From: Membranipora membranacea
Taxonomy: Eukaryota > Bryozoa > Gymnolaemata > Cheilostomatida > Membraniporidae
DNA: 64,000 bases
NCBI GenBank assembly: GCA_914767715.1
Contig: OU612073.1
Coordinates: 9,362,001-9,426,000 of the forward strand
Reading direction: 5' to 3'
This document shows, in pieces, positions 47,424-60,027 of this stretch (positions are counted from its first letter, which is position 1; every line of letters begins with the position of its first letter). The notes under the pieces are model-generated. The model was not told the DNA's origin and ran no database searches. It worked only from the letters and a program-made list of their open reading frames with translations. Both the position numbers and the translations under genes were made by a program.

Positions 47424-50400
47424 TCAATCGGATCGCCCATAAGTGAACACTTTGAGTTGGCTGTTCCAGCTGTCGGTGACGACAATCTTGTGATTATCGT
47501 TGATGACCACGCTGTGAGGACATTTAAATCCGTCAGCGCTGCCGAGTCTGCTGCCGACGTAAGAGTATAGTACGAGCTGGTCAGCGCACCAGTCTGTGAC
47601 AGCAATAACTCCACAGCTCAGGTCTACTGACAGACCACTGGGCTTCTTCAGCTCATCTGAAATGTACAAGTCATGAAATTATTATTATTTTTATTATTAT
47701 TATTTTCATTATTATTTTTTTTATTAGTTTTATTATTATTTTTATTATTATTATAATTAAGCGTTTTTATTGAGGGTTTCATACATATAAGTATGTTAAA
47801 AACAAACAAATGTCCCTGCCGTATAGACTTTAGGTAGTGGTTCAACAGGCAAATTAGGATCAAGTAGTTGATGCAACTCCTAAAAAAAGTCGTAAAATGA
47901 CCCAGCTACATATCCTTGAAGCAGTGGTTAAACAGTGGGGTCTTTCAAACAAAAACTGCCAAAATCTCTCATTAAGCAGTGAGCAAGACCTGCTAGGGGT
48001 CTTGTTCTCGTATCCCTCGCTCATTGATGGAACTAAATGTATTCTGAGTGAACGATTTAGGAATGAATTTGTTAGGTTTAAAGACCTAGTTAAGGGATCA
48101 TTTTGAAAAAAGTGATAGCGATAATTTAGTAGCACCACTCATTCTAGGTAGATGACGATCAAGGAGTTGATGCAATTCCTTGAGTACATGCAGTGACTGA
48201 AGATACTAAGAAAAATGAGAACATTGACTGACTTAATTCAGGTGGCTTGAGCCTAAACCCTTAATAAATCACATCTGATACAATTGGCAACACATGCTTA
48301 TCAGCCAAAGGTGGCGTTAAAAGAGGAACAATATTTAGTAGATATTTGTAGGCAGTCACAGAAAAGTGAAATGCCAATGTGAGCCTGGGATTTAATTTAA
48401 TATAACCTTACCTGGATTCCCGATATCACGAATGTATGTTCCATTCTTGTCGAATACAACAATGACACGCCGAAGGCTATCCGCAACAAGTATGTCCCCA
48501 TTCAGGCCAACAACTGCATGTGCTGGTGCCTAAACAACAATAAGAAACTTGATTGTGAATTGTGAACACTATGCTGACAGACCATTAGTAACCGAGAAGG
48601 CATGCAGGGTGGTATTCTGATTAGAAACGGCAAAAATTGTAATCTGATCGCTCGTTCTGTGAGTGAGCAATACCTGCTAGGCTCTTGCTTTCATATTGCT
48701 TAGTCGTTGATGGAACTATATACATCCTGAGTGAGCGAGTTGGGAAAGAATTTGTCTAATTGAAAGACCAAGTGAGTGATAATTTTGAGTGATGTGATAG
48801 TGATAACTTGCTTTAGTAAAGCATTGCTCTTTCTGTTTGAAAGACTTCCCAGACAGATCTTTTAAGTTGTTGTATGCGATTTAATTCTATATATTTGAAG
48901 GTATATGATCAAAGGCTCCCTGGTTTTCCATTGGCCAATATTTGAGTAAAATGTACAGTCTATATCATTATCATACAAAATGTTGAATAGGATACCTTTA
49001 GGAACACATCATTCTGAATCTCCAAATGGACGTGACTGTCGATGATAATGAACACAGATTTCTTCACAACGTCAGATATGAGTAGATGTCCTTGTCTGCT
49101 TGCCGAGACTAGCACCCCTCCCTTCATACTGGGTACGGTGAATCGGCTGACCTCACGACCGTCCAGGGTTACATAGGAGAAAGTGCAGCATTTCAACAAC
49201 CCTGGCAATTATTATCGTTAAAAATATAAGTTTACATTAGACAACCAACAGCTATAAACAATTTAGAAACGCGAAACTATTTAGAGCTGGGTAACTGACT
49301 TAAAATAAGACCATAGCCATCAGCATAAAAACATATATCTATAACTTTTAGTTTTTTAGAGCCTGAACGGAACCTCAAGTCATGTATGGATGTGAGCCAT
49401 AAAAGGAGTTATGTCCTCATTTTGTCTGGGGATATCACTCCGAGACATAAATAAGCCTGCAGATATGCTGGAGTATTATTGCGCTCAGACAAATTTACCA
49501 GAGTTAAAACCTATACTATTTCTCACGAACAGTTATAATACTGAATTTGAAGTGTTATTTTACATAGCACTCTTGAAAAACTTCATTCCCAACATCAGTT
49601 GATCAGTCTTATATAACCCAAGAAAAGTGGCTATAATAACATAGCAATTTATTTATTTATTTCCTTTATTTATTGAGGTTTTCTAAAAGTTAGTAATAAA
49701 AGCAAATTAAAAATAACTTGTTGACCTCACATACATACTATTAAAACTCACCATGTCCACTGTAAGCCCGCGGTACCACCAGGCTGTCACTATATGGGTC
49801 ATATGTGACATCGGTTATATAAGTGTCTGTCTTTCCCCAAGTGAAAGTACCAAGACATCTACCATCGTTACCGATTTTCTGTATTCTGTTGTTACCCTCC
49901 TCCGCTACATAGACGGTGTTCTGCGTGTCTATACAGACCCCCCCTGGTAGCTTAAACTGTAGCTCTTGCTCTCCTGAAAATATAAAAATCACTTTAAATC
50001 AAGAGCATATTCCGACAAAAGTCCCAAAATAATGATAAAAGAGGGAGAACAAGAGTTCCAAATTATTGTTCTTAATTTTTTATTGCCTGGGTAGATGTTC
50101 CTGGCTGGCTGCTCTGTTATCCATCACAGCCTGTGGGAGGTACAGGATACTAATCAAGTGCCGAGAAAAGCATAACAAGCTCTGACACCACAAACTCCTC
50201 ATATTAAGTGACCAGTTACCTTAACTTACCTTTGGTGCCTATAGCTTTTATGAGACTGATATCATGCTGTTGAGGATCATCTCTCAGTGGTTCAACTGAT
50301 ACCAGCGCTGTTGAGCAATCTAGCTCGACTTGAGGGATGGTAACCTCTGGTACAGACACATCTAATGTCGACTTAGGGACGAGAAGACTCATCGGTGTCA

Positions 50401-53400
50401 CAGTGGGTACAGGATCCTGGTCAGGAGACCATAACTCTACAAGGATATCCTTGGTGTATGAGCATTAGATATGACTATAATATATTGCATTACATATATT
50501 ATAGGCAAATACTGTATATATATATATAGATATATATATATGGATCAGGAGACCATAACTCTACAAGGATATCAGTGGTTTGTGATAATTGGACATGACT
50601 ATAATATATTGTATCACATATATATGCTCTTTGGCCAATGCATCATGTTAACGTTATAGGTAAATAACAGGCAATGAAGCCTTATGCCTTCCGGTATCAG
50701 TATTTTCTGCTGTTTAAAACTAAGTTATTTGCTTAGCATAAAACATCTAATTTAATAGTCATGGAACTAAAAGATTATTCCAGCTGCATTTTAAAACACC
50801 TAAAATTTCACTCAATAAAACAAATTTTTTAGTTTTTGAAGTGGCCCCCATGAGGACCAGTAAATGTTTAGCCTGGTGAGTGGTACACATAGACTCAATA
50901 TGTTATAAAAGCCTTTGGTGGTACAAAAACATTTTGCATGTTGTGTTTAAGCCACCACTTCTGAAATGTGTCATGACAGTGGAGGATCGGTATTACCTGG
51001 TAATAGGTATTATGAGTGCCTTTCAGAAATGAATCGTGAGCCAAGTGGACACCAAATTTACCTTATGTTATGTAATGAGAATGTCATCATTGGATAAAGT
51101 CTTATTATGAAAATATCTAGCCAGGAATAATAATCAGTTTGTATTCAATACTGGCATCGTGGGCACAACAATTGACAAGTAAAGTTTGTTGCAAAAGGAT
51201 GCCATGGCCTAAAAAATAAAGCATTTGTGGAAATACCTGAACTATGCTTTATTATTCAAGGCAATCATGTCTTGTGAGCAAATACATAGAAATAAACATT
51301 GTCATAGTTATTTGAAAATTACTGATGCATGACCTTACAGAGATTAAGAGAATTACTCTTTATGTAATTCTCCTGCACATACTGGTAATTGACACTGGGT
51401 TAAGCCGGTGTCAGCAGGGCTTAACTCTTAATCAACTGTCATGACATGACGTGAGTCTAAAAGCAGGATAACGAAATAAGGCGGGAACCCCACATTGAGA
51501 AACTAAGGACACATTATTTCACATTTTGTGACTTGAGTTGCGAAACAGAATAAAATCAATTATTTGAAACTTTTTGAATTTAGATAAATTATATATACAT
51601 TATACTTATAACAGGTAAGGAATTCGAAGAGATAACATGAGAAACCAAAATTTACAGGATTCAAATGTGCAAAACAGTAAATTTATTTATTTTGTGCTGG
51701 ACGTAGTAGTAACAGTGGCCTGCAAATTTTGTGTTTTTTTATGCACCGAGGCGAGAATTTGAATTGTTTTGAACTCACTTTGGTATTTGTGAAAGTCAGT
51801 CTAGGCTTTTAGAAGCTGCTATCATAAAAATCAAGATGTGTTTCTTCGGAGTCAATTTCCCGCTTGATCCAAACATAACCACTATTGTGCCTCATTCTGT
51901 CAACAGACAGATGCTCTCTCCAACGCCTATCATCAGGCTATCACGCCCCCTTTCCCCCACCATTAAAGCTAGCTGAGACAGGCAGCTATCACGGTGATGC
52001 AAGGGCATTACTCAGAAGTATACTACACATACCCGAGTCGACGACATTCCGGCAGCTATCTATCATGTTCTGGTTGGTGTTGAGTTTTTCTGTGATGGAT
52101 TCTCTCTGAGCTGATATAGCTGCTTTTATCTTTATAACCGATTTTTCTCTGCTCTCATTCACCCTGATAATTAAAATAAAAATTAACGTACAGCTGGCAA
52201 GAATATTCCATTTATGAAGCCATCACTTGATATCTTGGAATACACCATGCAAGTAATAAGGGCACAGTCAGGAGCACACAAGTCCAACTCATTATAAAGT
52301 TACGTCAGAGAGTTTTGGACAAACTCCCAAACTCTTTGATAACATGTACAAAAAAAATTAGTGTCGCTCTTTGCACTTAAACGCAGGTTGCAAAAGTTTG
52401 TAGCAGAATGATGTAAACCCAAAACAAACACTCACGAAGGTCAATATTTTACATCAATTCATCCCTCAACCCAAAAAGACTGCCATGGACGCCTACTCAA
52501 TGGTTTTACATGATCATCACTACACTTTGAATTTCTATGTGTAAGTTTCTCTTGATTTTTATTCTATTATTTTCTTTTTAATGGAAGGGTCTTATCTGTC
52601 GCCTGTGTAACTTTGATCAGCTAAAAATAAAGTATGAAGTATAAAAACATTTATCATTTACCTGACAACGACTGACTCATAGCCTGAGTTCACTTTTTGG
52701 AGTGCAGAGTTCAGACTAGTGTCCAGCTGACCCAGCTGGTGAGTCAGAGCCTTCTGAAACTCTTCTCTCTGCCTGATACATTCCTCATAGGTATCTCTGA
52801 GCTCTACCAACAATAAAATAGATTCCGTCATCGCAAAGCGCACTAAGAACTTTACCTTGCTGCCTTGCTGCTCATACATGGTGATGAGCGTTTTGATAAA
52901 TAGTTTTCTTCAGAAGCTCCCCTCAGGCAGGTATCGAAGACTTACACAAAACTGCCTTGGGTAAAGACTCCTTCCTCAGACATTTGATCATGACGTTACA
53001 AGATATATTTTATAATCCGTCAGACTTTACTTGACTGATATTTTCATATTTCTTTTTGTTATCCCCTGCCCATGTATGCATCATATTTTTGAATATTCCT
53101 GAATTCCTAAACTTTCATTTGTACCATAAGGTTGTCTGGACCAAGTTTGATGCAATTCGCCCGCAGTCAGGCATTATTGGTAGATCATCATGGTAGATTA
53201 TTGTTGGATGACGTACGTTAATAATCAGGTGTCACACAATATCAACATCAAAATGGCATTTTTGATATCCTTGGGGGTGAAAAATGATATTTTGCTACGC
53301 TTTCAACACTTGTAGAAAACAAACAAAGCATCTAATTTCAAAAATTATTGTAACGTGGATTCTGCGGATTTTAGCAACAATTAATGAGTCAGTATCGCAG

Positions 53401-56400
53401 ACTATGTTTAGGTCATGCATGATCCAATTTGCCTTCATTTAGGGTTTGTGAGGCCGACGGCTCACCAATAAAACAACCCATTTTATTGGTGAGCCGTCGG
53501 CATCACAAACCCTAAATGAAGGCAAATTGGATCATGCATGACCTAAACATAGTCTGCGATACTGACTCATTAATTGTTGCTAAAATCCGCAGAATCCACG
53601 TTACAATAATAAAAAACTGATGGGTTCAAATTCAGCATTATCTCAGCAGGTTATGTCATCGTAAAGAAGAGTACAATATTTTTGAAATTAGATGCCTTTT
53701 TTGTTTTCTGCAAGTGTTGAAAGCATAGCAAATATCATTTTTTACCCCCAAGGATATCAAAAATGCCATTTTGATAATAAATGCTCTTTTGATGTTGATA
53801 TTGTGTGACACCTCATTATTAACGTATGTCATCCAACAATAATCTACCATACCTGACCTCTAAAGGTGTACAAATTAAGCAGGATATGAAGTTTTTTTGT
53901 ATATATGGCAGGCCTGAAATAGAAAATTTAAAGTCTTAGGTAACAATTAAATCATTTTACTGTATGTTGACTTGAGAGGTTATTTGGATAATGGAATCCT
54001 AGGAACTTTCACATGTTCAATATGGTCAGGTGCCAAAAAGTTGTATACCAAAGCCAGGGTACAAGGTCAGGTTGCAAGGTCAGGATCAACGAAATTGTCC
54101 AAATTTTTAGCCTTCACAGTTACATCACATTATACCAAGATTACCAAGAGTTAAAGCTCAAAAACCTACTGTACTGTAAGGATTCCCTTGTTCCTTCCAT
54201 AAAAAAAACACATTTTTTCTTCATTGTTCTATTATTTAAAATAAAAACAAACACCTGATAAACTACTTTTTTTTATATAGAAAGGAGAAAACCATCAAAA
54301 GGGCATCATATTTTTAAATTTTCCTGAATTCCTTAACGCACGTCATCCAACCATAATCTACCATGATGATCTACCAATAATGCCCGACTGCGGGCGAATT
54401 GCATCAAACTTGGTCCAGACAACTTTATGGTGTGACACCTCATTATTAACGCACGCCATCCAACCATAATCTACCATGATGATCTACCAATAATGCCCGA
54501 CTGCGGGCGAATTGCATCAAACTTGGTCCAGACAACTTTATGGTGTGACACCTCATTATTAACATACGTCATCCAACAACAATCTACCATTCCTGACCTT
54601 CATCCTAAAGGTGTACAAATTAAGCAGGATATGAAGTTTTTTTGTATATATGGCAGGCCTGAAATAGAAAATTTAAAGGCTTAGGTAACAATTAAATTAT
54701 TTTACTGTATGTTGACTTGAGAGGTCATTTGGATAATGGAATTCTAGGAACTTTCACGTGTTCAAAATGGTCAGGTGCCAAAAGGTTGTATACCAAAGCC
54801 AGGGTACAAATTCAGGTTGCAAGGTCAGGATCAACGAAATTGTCCAAATTTTTAGCCTTCACAGTTACATCACATTATACCAAGATTACCAAGAGTTAAA
54901 GCTCAAAAACCTACTGTACTGTAAGGATTCCCTTGTTCCTTCCATAAAAAAAACACAGCCAAGGTCAACACCTTGGTATCTAGGTTTTCATTAATGTCAC
55001 AACTCCTAAAAATGTAGTAATCTTGATGTTACACCCCGAACCCCTTAGTAAATCAACTTAATTGAGACATTCAATCCCAATATGCTTTTTATGCATTTAT
55101 AATGTGCTCTGGAGCTAGCTGGTAATAATATAAATTTATAGTTTTTTACGCATTGTGTTGAGCTGGATGATATGTGCTATCTAGAGGATATATGAAACTA
55201 TAATATATGAACATTTATTATGTATGCCATGACCTGCATGTGCATACACCTACACATTGAAAGACATTGACAGACGCATTTAATCCATTCACTGGAACAT
55301 AGGCATATACATATGTATACATAGACTATATATGGAGAAAACATATATAGATTTATGTATGTATACATATACATATACATAATACACACACATATATAAG
55401 CATAATTTTATACATTCATATACATATACGTATACATATACACAACCATATACATAAACAAAACAAACATAGATATATACATAGATACATGTACATGGCT
55501 TTACACATACCTTGATTATCACCAAGTCTGACAGGCTCTATGTTGGTAACTTTATGCTGACGGTGGTGCACTCTATGACAGTTCTCACAGACCATCACCA
55601 GACATTGTACACAGAAGTACTTAGCAGGTCGTGTCAGTGTGCCGTGACCGACGCAAAGATGCTGACTCTCATTCTCATTATCCTCAGCACTGCGATCGCT
55701 ACTTTTAGGAGCTCCGAGACCTGTTAATGATTCGACAAGAAAATACTAAGTCATGGATGGACAATGGATGGCCTCGTGTGGCTGTCTGATGTAGGACACG
55801 TGTGGCTGTCTGATGTAGGACACGAAGAACATCTAAAGTATCTAAATCAGTTCCACTGAAAAACAGGGCTGCACATTTGGTAAGTCTTGTCAAGGCTAGT
55901 CTGAGCCCCCCAGACTTTGCCCCCTGTCCAACGCCCCCCCCGGAGGGGAAAAAGTCTGAGAACAATGCAGGATTTCGCTGGAGCTGTCTGCTCTTGAGTG
56001 TTATAAGTTAATCAAGGGGAGCACTAAAACTGCAATATCTATTGATTTCTATTCATGCCACCTACTATATTGCTCCAGGTATGAGAGTATTCCAGTAAGA
56101 CTCTGGGAAAAGTAGCCTCATGTTTGGGAAATACCCATGAGCAGAGATATTCACTGCCAAGTAGTGAAGAAAATGTCAGCCAGAATTTCTTTCATTTTGA
56201 ATAAGGGCGGTCATTCATGACATTGACAAAAGGTCATACAATGTGTATTATTGGACCCTCGGCTATATGAAGTAAGATTAATGTAGAAGTAATGAGAGGA
56301 AAAATCCAAGCAAATCCTGCACAGTGCGTAGACTATGTCAAGGCATGTCTTGACAAGCGTTATAGGCTAGACTTTGTTGACAGAGCTTGTCAAGTTCACA

Positions 56401-59400
56401 AGCTAAGCTGACAGGTGTCAGGTAATCAAATTTTTATTTTTACCACGGAAAATTTTAAGAAAATATTTTCACTCACTTGGCAGCAAAAAAGGATACCTTG
56501 ACATCACTGCTGTGATTATATAACCACAAACTTGCTCAGTGTTATATAAAGGGGGGACAGATCTTTGGTTATATATATGTTCCCCGGATCGTATCCAACA
56601 TTATCATCAATTTTCTATTTTGGTGTTTGACATACTTCTGACAGCCAGCATGGATGTTAGGCCTAAGAAGTGCTCATGTCGCTTTTTGGGCCAACCAATT
56701 TTGTGTCCTGGAATAGGGCTTTTTATATAATCATAAACATGTCATCATCAACAGTTATACATACCTAAACCTGTAGAATTTTCTCTGCTTAGACTAGACC
56801 CCTCCACATCCTGGAAAACCGAAGTGGGTAGATCGCTATAGCTGACTGCATACGCCCTGTTACTTAATCCCTCCTTTACTGCGTCTAAAATTAATCAGAC
56901 AAAAAGGTAGTGCTGCTGCATTAATCCTAATTTTGATATCAAGTATCTCTCATTAACCAACCGATGTCTAATTGAAAATTTAAGTATTTTGATTAAATAA
57001 TTGAAATCTAACTCAATTCAATCAGAAGAATGGAGTGGATGAATGAAACCCTCCGCAGGAAGGCAAGAAAATTATATTCAATACAGTATTTTAACAATTA
57101 CAAGATTATACATTCCAAAACTATCTACTGTCTATTTTTTCTCTGCAAGGACTTATTTTTCTGTAACCTCATTCAACCATCATAAAAATTAACTACATAA
57201 AAAAATATCTAAATGGTTATGGAAATATTTGAGATTCGCAGAACAACATAGAAAATTAGTCAAATCAATGCGAGAAATGAACTCCTTGGAGATTAAATAG
57301 AAATAAGATGATTGAACTGCTGACCTGTTAATTTGGTTTTGATAAGGCAGTCATCAAGTCGATATCAATATTTTAATTCCATGCAGAGCAGGGAAACAAA
57401 GATAAAAAACAGATCCATAGTTTAGAAAGAAATAGTAGCGGGGGGGGGGGGGGGAGTTAGTAATTCCGGTGAGGGCTTGTACCTGATCGAGGTCACAAAG
57501 CTTTTTAGCTTGGGTGCAGTTTGCATTTCAAAGATATAATTTGTAGATGTGAATTCTAAGGCAGATTTTGCTATGGATTAGTGACTAGTCAATTGTTGAG
57601 ATTGATACCACTTTATCTAGACATCTACTACGGGAGGCAGTGCCTCTCTGCCGCCCCTCATAATAGATATCGAATATTGGTTTTGAAAATGATTTGCTCT
57701 TTTGAGGTATATCTTCAATCCTAGCCCTAGGCTTCCTTGAACCCCATCAAACAATCATTTGTTGTGACTTGAGATTTGCAAAAACAACTCAAGATTATGG
57801 TTGCAACAATATAAATTCACGGGTACACATATTTCATCGGGTGAGATCATGTTGATAACGATTATTGCAGTCCCTGTATCATTTTCAGATCGCTGAAATC
57901 TTATCTTTTACACCAAGATAACATAAAGTTTCATGGCATTTCATTTTAAGCTATTGTCATACAACAATGAGAACTGTCTCCTACCCTCAGTAACAAAGAT
58001 ATGAGCATTCCTTGATGATAAAGGCCGCAACAATAAGAGATAGTGTTTAGATCTTTTTTTAACAAAGACCACTGATGGATTTGTACTTAAACTGGTGACA
58101 CAAAATGTAAGTCCCCAATGTATCCCCATCTACTTGGATCAAGTGATCATAGCATAACATTTACTCAGTGTGGAAAGTACCTTTGTTAGCGAGTAAGTCA
58201 ATAAAAATGAGATGGCATTCACCGATGAGTAAACAAAACAACTACTTGTACTTATAGTCAGTTATTGAATTAGACAATGTTCATAAACTTAGCAATGAAC
58301 ATAACAATTTTCGGTTCTCAAAATTTGGCTGTAAAAGCTTGAATATCACTCGCCCTGAAACACAAACGCTCTGTTGTATCTTGTTTCAGCAGTGAGATTA
58401 TGAGTAAGATGAGATTGCACTACTCTGGGAAGACGCAAGCTGGCCAATTAGCTGCTGCATGCTGGTATTTTTGTTGCAAGGGGAGTGGCAAACGCATGGG
58501 GATATTTGTTACTTTGTAGGAGGAAAACTGACAGATTGTTTCAGCTCCCAGAAGCGCTCATTGTACCTATTTCGTTTAGGATTGCACTAAAAATGCTGAT
58601 ATAATTGTTTCCTTCTCTACCATTTGCCAATGTTGGTAACTCCTCAATAGTCCAGAATACTACATTTATATCAACGAGCTGTGAGTCGAGTTTTAAATCA
58701 GGTTTGTTAGGGATGACACACGCTTCCCTGTTTCTCCTATTTGCCTGACCCCAGTAACCCCAGTCCCCAATACACTGGCAAATAGTGCTTCAAAAAATGA
58801 ACAGTGAAATCTTATCCCATATTTTATACCAACCTTTAGCAGTAGAGGTCAGAGAAGAATTATTTACTGAAATACTGAACACTGCAAACTGATTCACAGA
58901 TATCACCTCCGATGACATTCTGAGCTGTATTCGGTATTCTAAAATGAAAAATAAAAATTGTTAAGAAGGATTAATAATAAATGTAATTATTTCAATATAT
59001 TCAAAATTTGACAGTCGGAATTCAAATATCCAAACTGCCTTTACTCGGAAAGGCAGACCTCAGAAGGGCAGCACTCCTTAGGGCTGTCTGCTGCACACAG
59101 AATTTCAATTTAGAATGAAAATTTCAATGTCTGAACTATTTTTACTAAAAAAGCTGCCAAATATTAGGCAATCCTTAGAAATTTGAATTTAGACTTACAC
59201 TTTACAGTATCTGTAACTTTCAGATTGATTGGATGCGGTATCTACACTTTAGTTGCCAATTTCAGTTAAAGCCTGATACAATTTGTTCACAATCAAAACG
59301 ATGTATGTTAAACCAAAGAAGAACATTTGCCAACAATGATCTACTTAGTACTATTCCTTCTTTATTAAACGAACAGCGCAGTGAGATAGATCATTGCACC

Positions 59401-60027
59401 CCATCATCATACAAGACGTCAAAACATTGAGGAGCTCAAGAGGTTCATTTATTTTGACGGAGAGATAAGATTACCACATGAGGAGCAATCGAGATAAAAA
59501 TTACTGCAATACAGATTAAGTTCCCGTGTTCCTGAATACACAAATATGATGAACGAACACAGCTGGCACATACATACCGGATTTCGGTGAAAATTAGCTG
59601 CAACTTCAGTAAAAACCTGATCCGACAAAGTAAATCGACGCTCTAGTTTAAAAGTGTTTTCTACACTTGACCCTCCTTGAAAATTTATCCTGTAACACTA
59701 GGTTAATTACTAGGATCTTACACAATGCATGTGAGGTTTTCAGTTGGCAAGCATACGAAGAATGAAGAGAACATACAATATCACAACCCTTATGTATGTA
59801 CCTGAAGAATACACAAGCCTATACATTGCCATCTTTGCTTTGCAGCCAAGCAAAGAAAAGGGATCAACATGCTTTCTGATAGGTTGAAAAAATTTCATCA
59901 CAAATACACTTGATTTATCATTGAAAGAGGGCTGTAAACAACTACTTTCAGTTGGGTTTGAAGCTTCTTCTGTAAAGATTTTGAACAGTGAAGTGTTTAT
60001 TTTCAAGTCAGGAATGGCAGCCATCAT
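47424..60027 (-). CDS. RING-less B-box / coiled-coil / NHL-repeat protein (TRIM-NHL-like), 11 exons
   Basis: Exons: 60027-59802, 58938-58834, 56884-56765, 55720-55511, 52803-52662, 52163-52033, 50436-50230, 49973-49752, 49201-48996, 48529-48412 and 47656-47424. The sum is 1920 nt, 639 aa. Residues ~1-150 (MMAAIPDLKINTSLFKIF...) match no RING finger. The exon at 55720 encodes a B-box 2 zinc finger: C-x2-H, YFCVQCLVMVCENC, then H-x3-H in HHRQHK. Next come ~90 residues of coiled coil (EECIRQREEFQKAL, AAISAQRESITEKL), a Pro/Ser linker (exon 7), and about six NHL blades, e.g. LPGGVCIDTQNTVYVAEEGN, APAHAVVGLNGDILVADSLR and CPHSVVINDNHKIVVTDSWN. TRIM-NHL proteins bind RNA or protein partners through the propeller. 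Without a RING, E3 ligase activity is not expected unless it dimerises with another TRIM. The first exon is inferred from its open frame and phase 1 donor. Confidence 0.82.
47675..47760. repeat. (TTA)n-type microsatellite
   Basis: Imperfect ATT/TTA repeats beginning 19 bp before the acceptor of the last TRIM-NHL exon. Confidence 0.85.
47885..48150. repeat. Interspersed repeat (copy near 3.7 and 48.7 kb)
   Basis: Shares GGAACTAAATGTATTCTGAG and AAAGTGATAGCGATAATTTA with the 48640-48830 and 3640-3905 copies. Intronic. Confidence 0.5.
48640..48830. repeat. Interspersed repeat, third copy
   Basis: Contains TGATGGAACTATATACATCC, GAGTGAGCGAGTTGGGAAAG and GTGATAGTGATAACTTGC, matching the copies at 3640-3905 and 47885-48150. 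Confidence 0.5.
50421..50640. repeat. 124-bp tandem duplication over an exon acceptor
   Basis: TCAGGAGACCATAACTCTAC starts at 50421 and again at 50545, followed in both by AAGGATATC and later ATGACTATAATATATTG. The first copy holds the 3' splice site and first 16 coding bases of the TRIM-NHL exon 50436-50230; the second lies upstream in the intron with an identical acceptor. Confidence 0.85.
53139..54960. mobile_element. Large foldback/palindrome complex in a TRIM-NHL intron
   Basis: Arms 53196-53473 and 53481-~53850 are inverted copies around the 7-bp centre CAACCCA (53474-53480). The inner ~130 bp are almost exact. The right arm carries an extra ~67 bp (about 53611-53677) and a ~20-bp insert. 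Beyond it, 53801-54211 is repeated directly at 54541-54957. Between them a 113-bp unit (starting 54335 and 54448) is in tandem and is inverted relative to 53139-53215. Non-coding; the repeated 60-codon frames at 53972 and 54717 simply follow the duplication. A nested foldback transposon is likely. Confidence 0.85.
55290..55475. repeat. (TATACA)n-rich low-complexity tract
   Basis: Imperfect ACATATAC/TATGTATACAT repeats just inside the intron after the B-box exon (ends 55511). They give long but meaningless Tyr/Met/Cys-rich frames on the minus strand. Confidence 0.85.
57410..57670. mobile_element. hAT-like MITE copy 7
   Basis: CAGATCCATAGTTTAGAAAG at the left, GGGAGGCAGTGCCTCTCTGC near the right. 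Diverged, with a G-tract (57440-57454) inserted. Intronic. Confidence 0.6.

Noticed and set aside
53972-54899. Two near-identical 60-codon frames (53972-54154 and 54717-54899)
   Set aside because: They fall in a duplicated non-coding block of the foldback complex, so similarity comes from the DNA duplication, not from coding constraint.
55198-55598. Tyr/Met/Cys-rich minus-strand frames
   Set aside because: Products of the TATACA-type low-complexity tract; only the part from 55511 upward is the true B-box exon, in another frame.
59233-59430. 65-codon plus frame as a retrotransposon fragment
   Set aside because: No reverse transcriptase motif or neighbour frame supports it.
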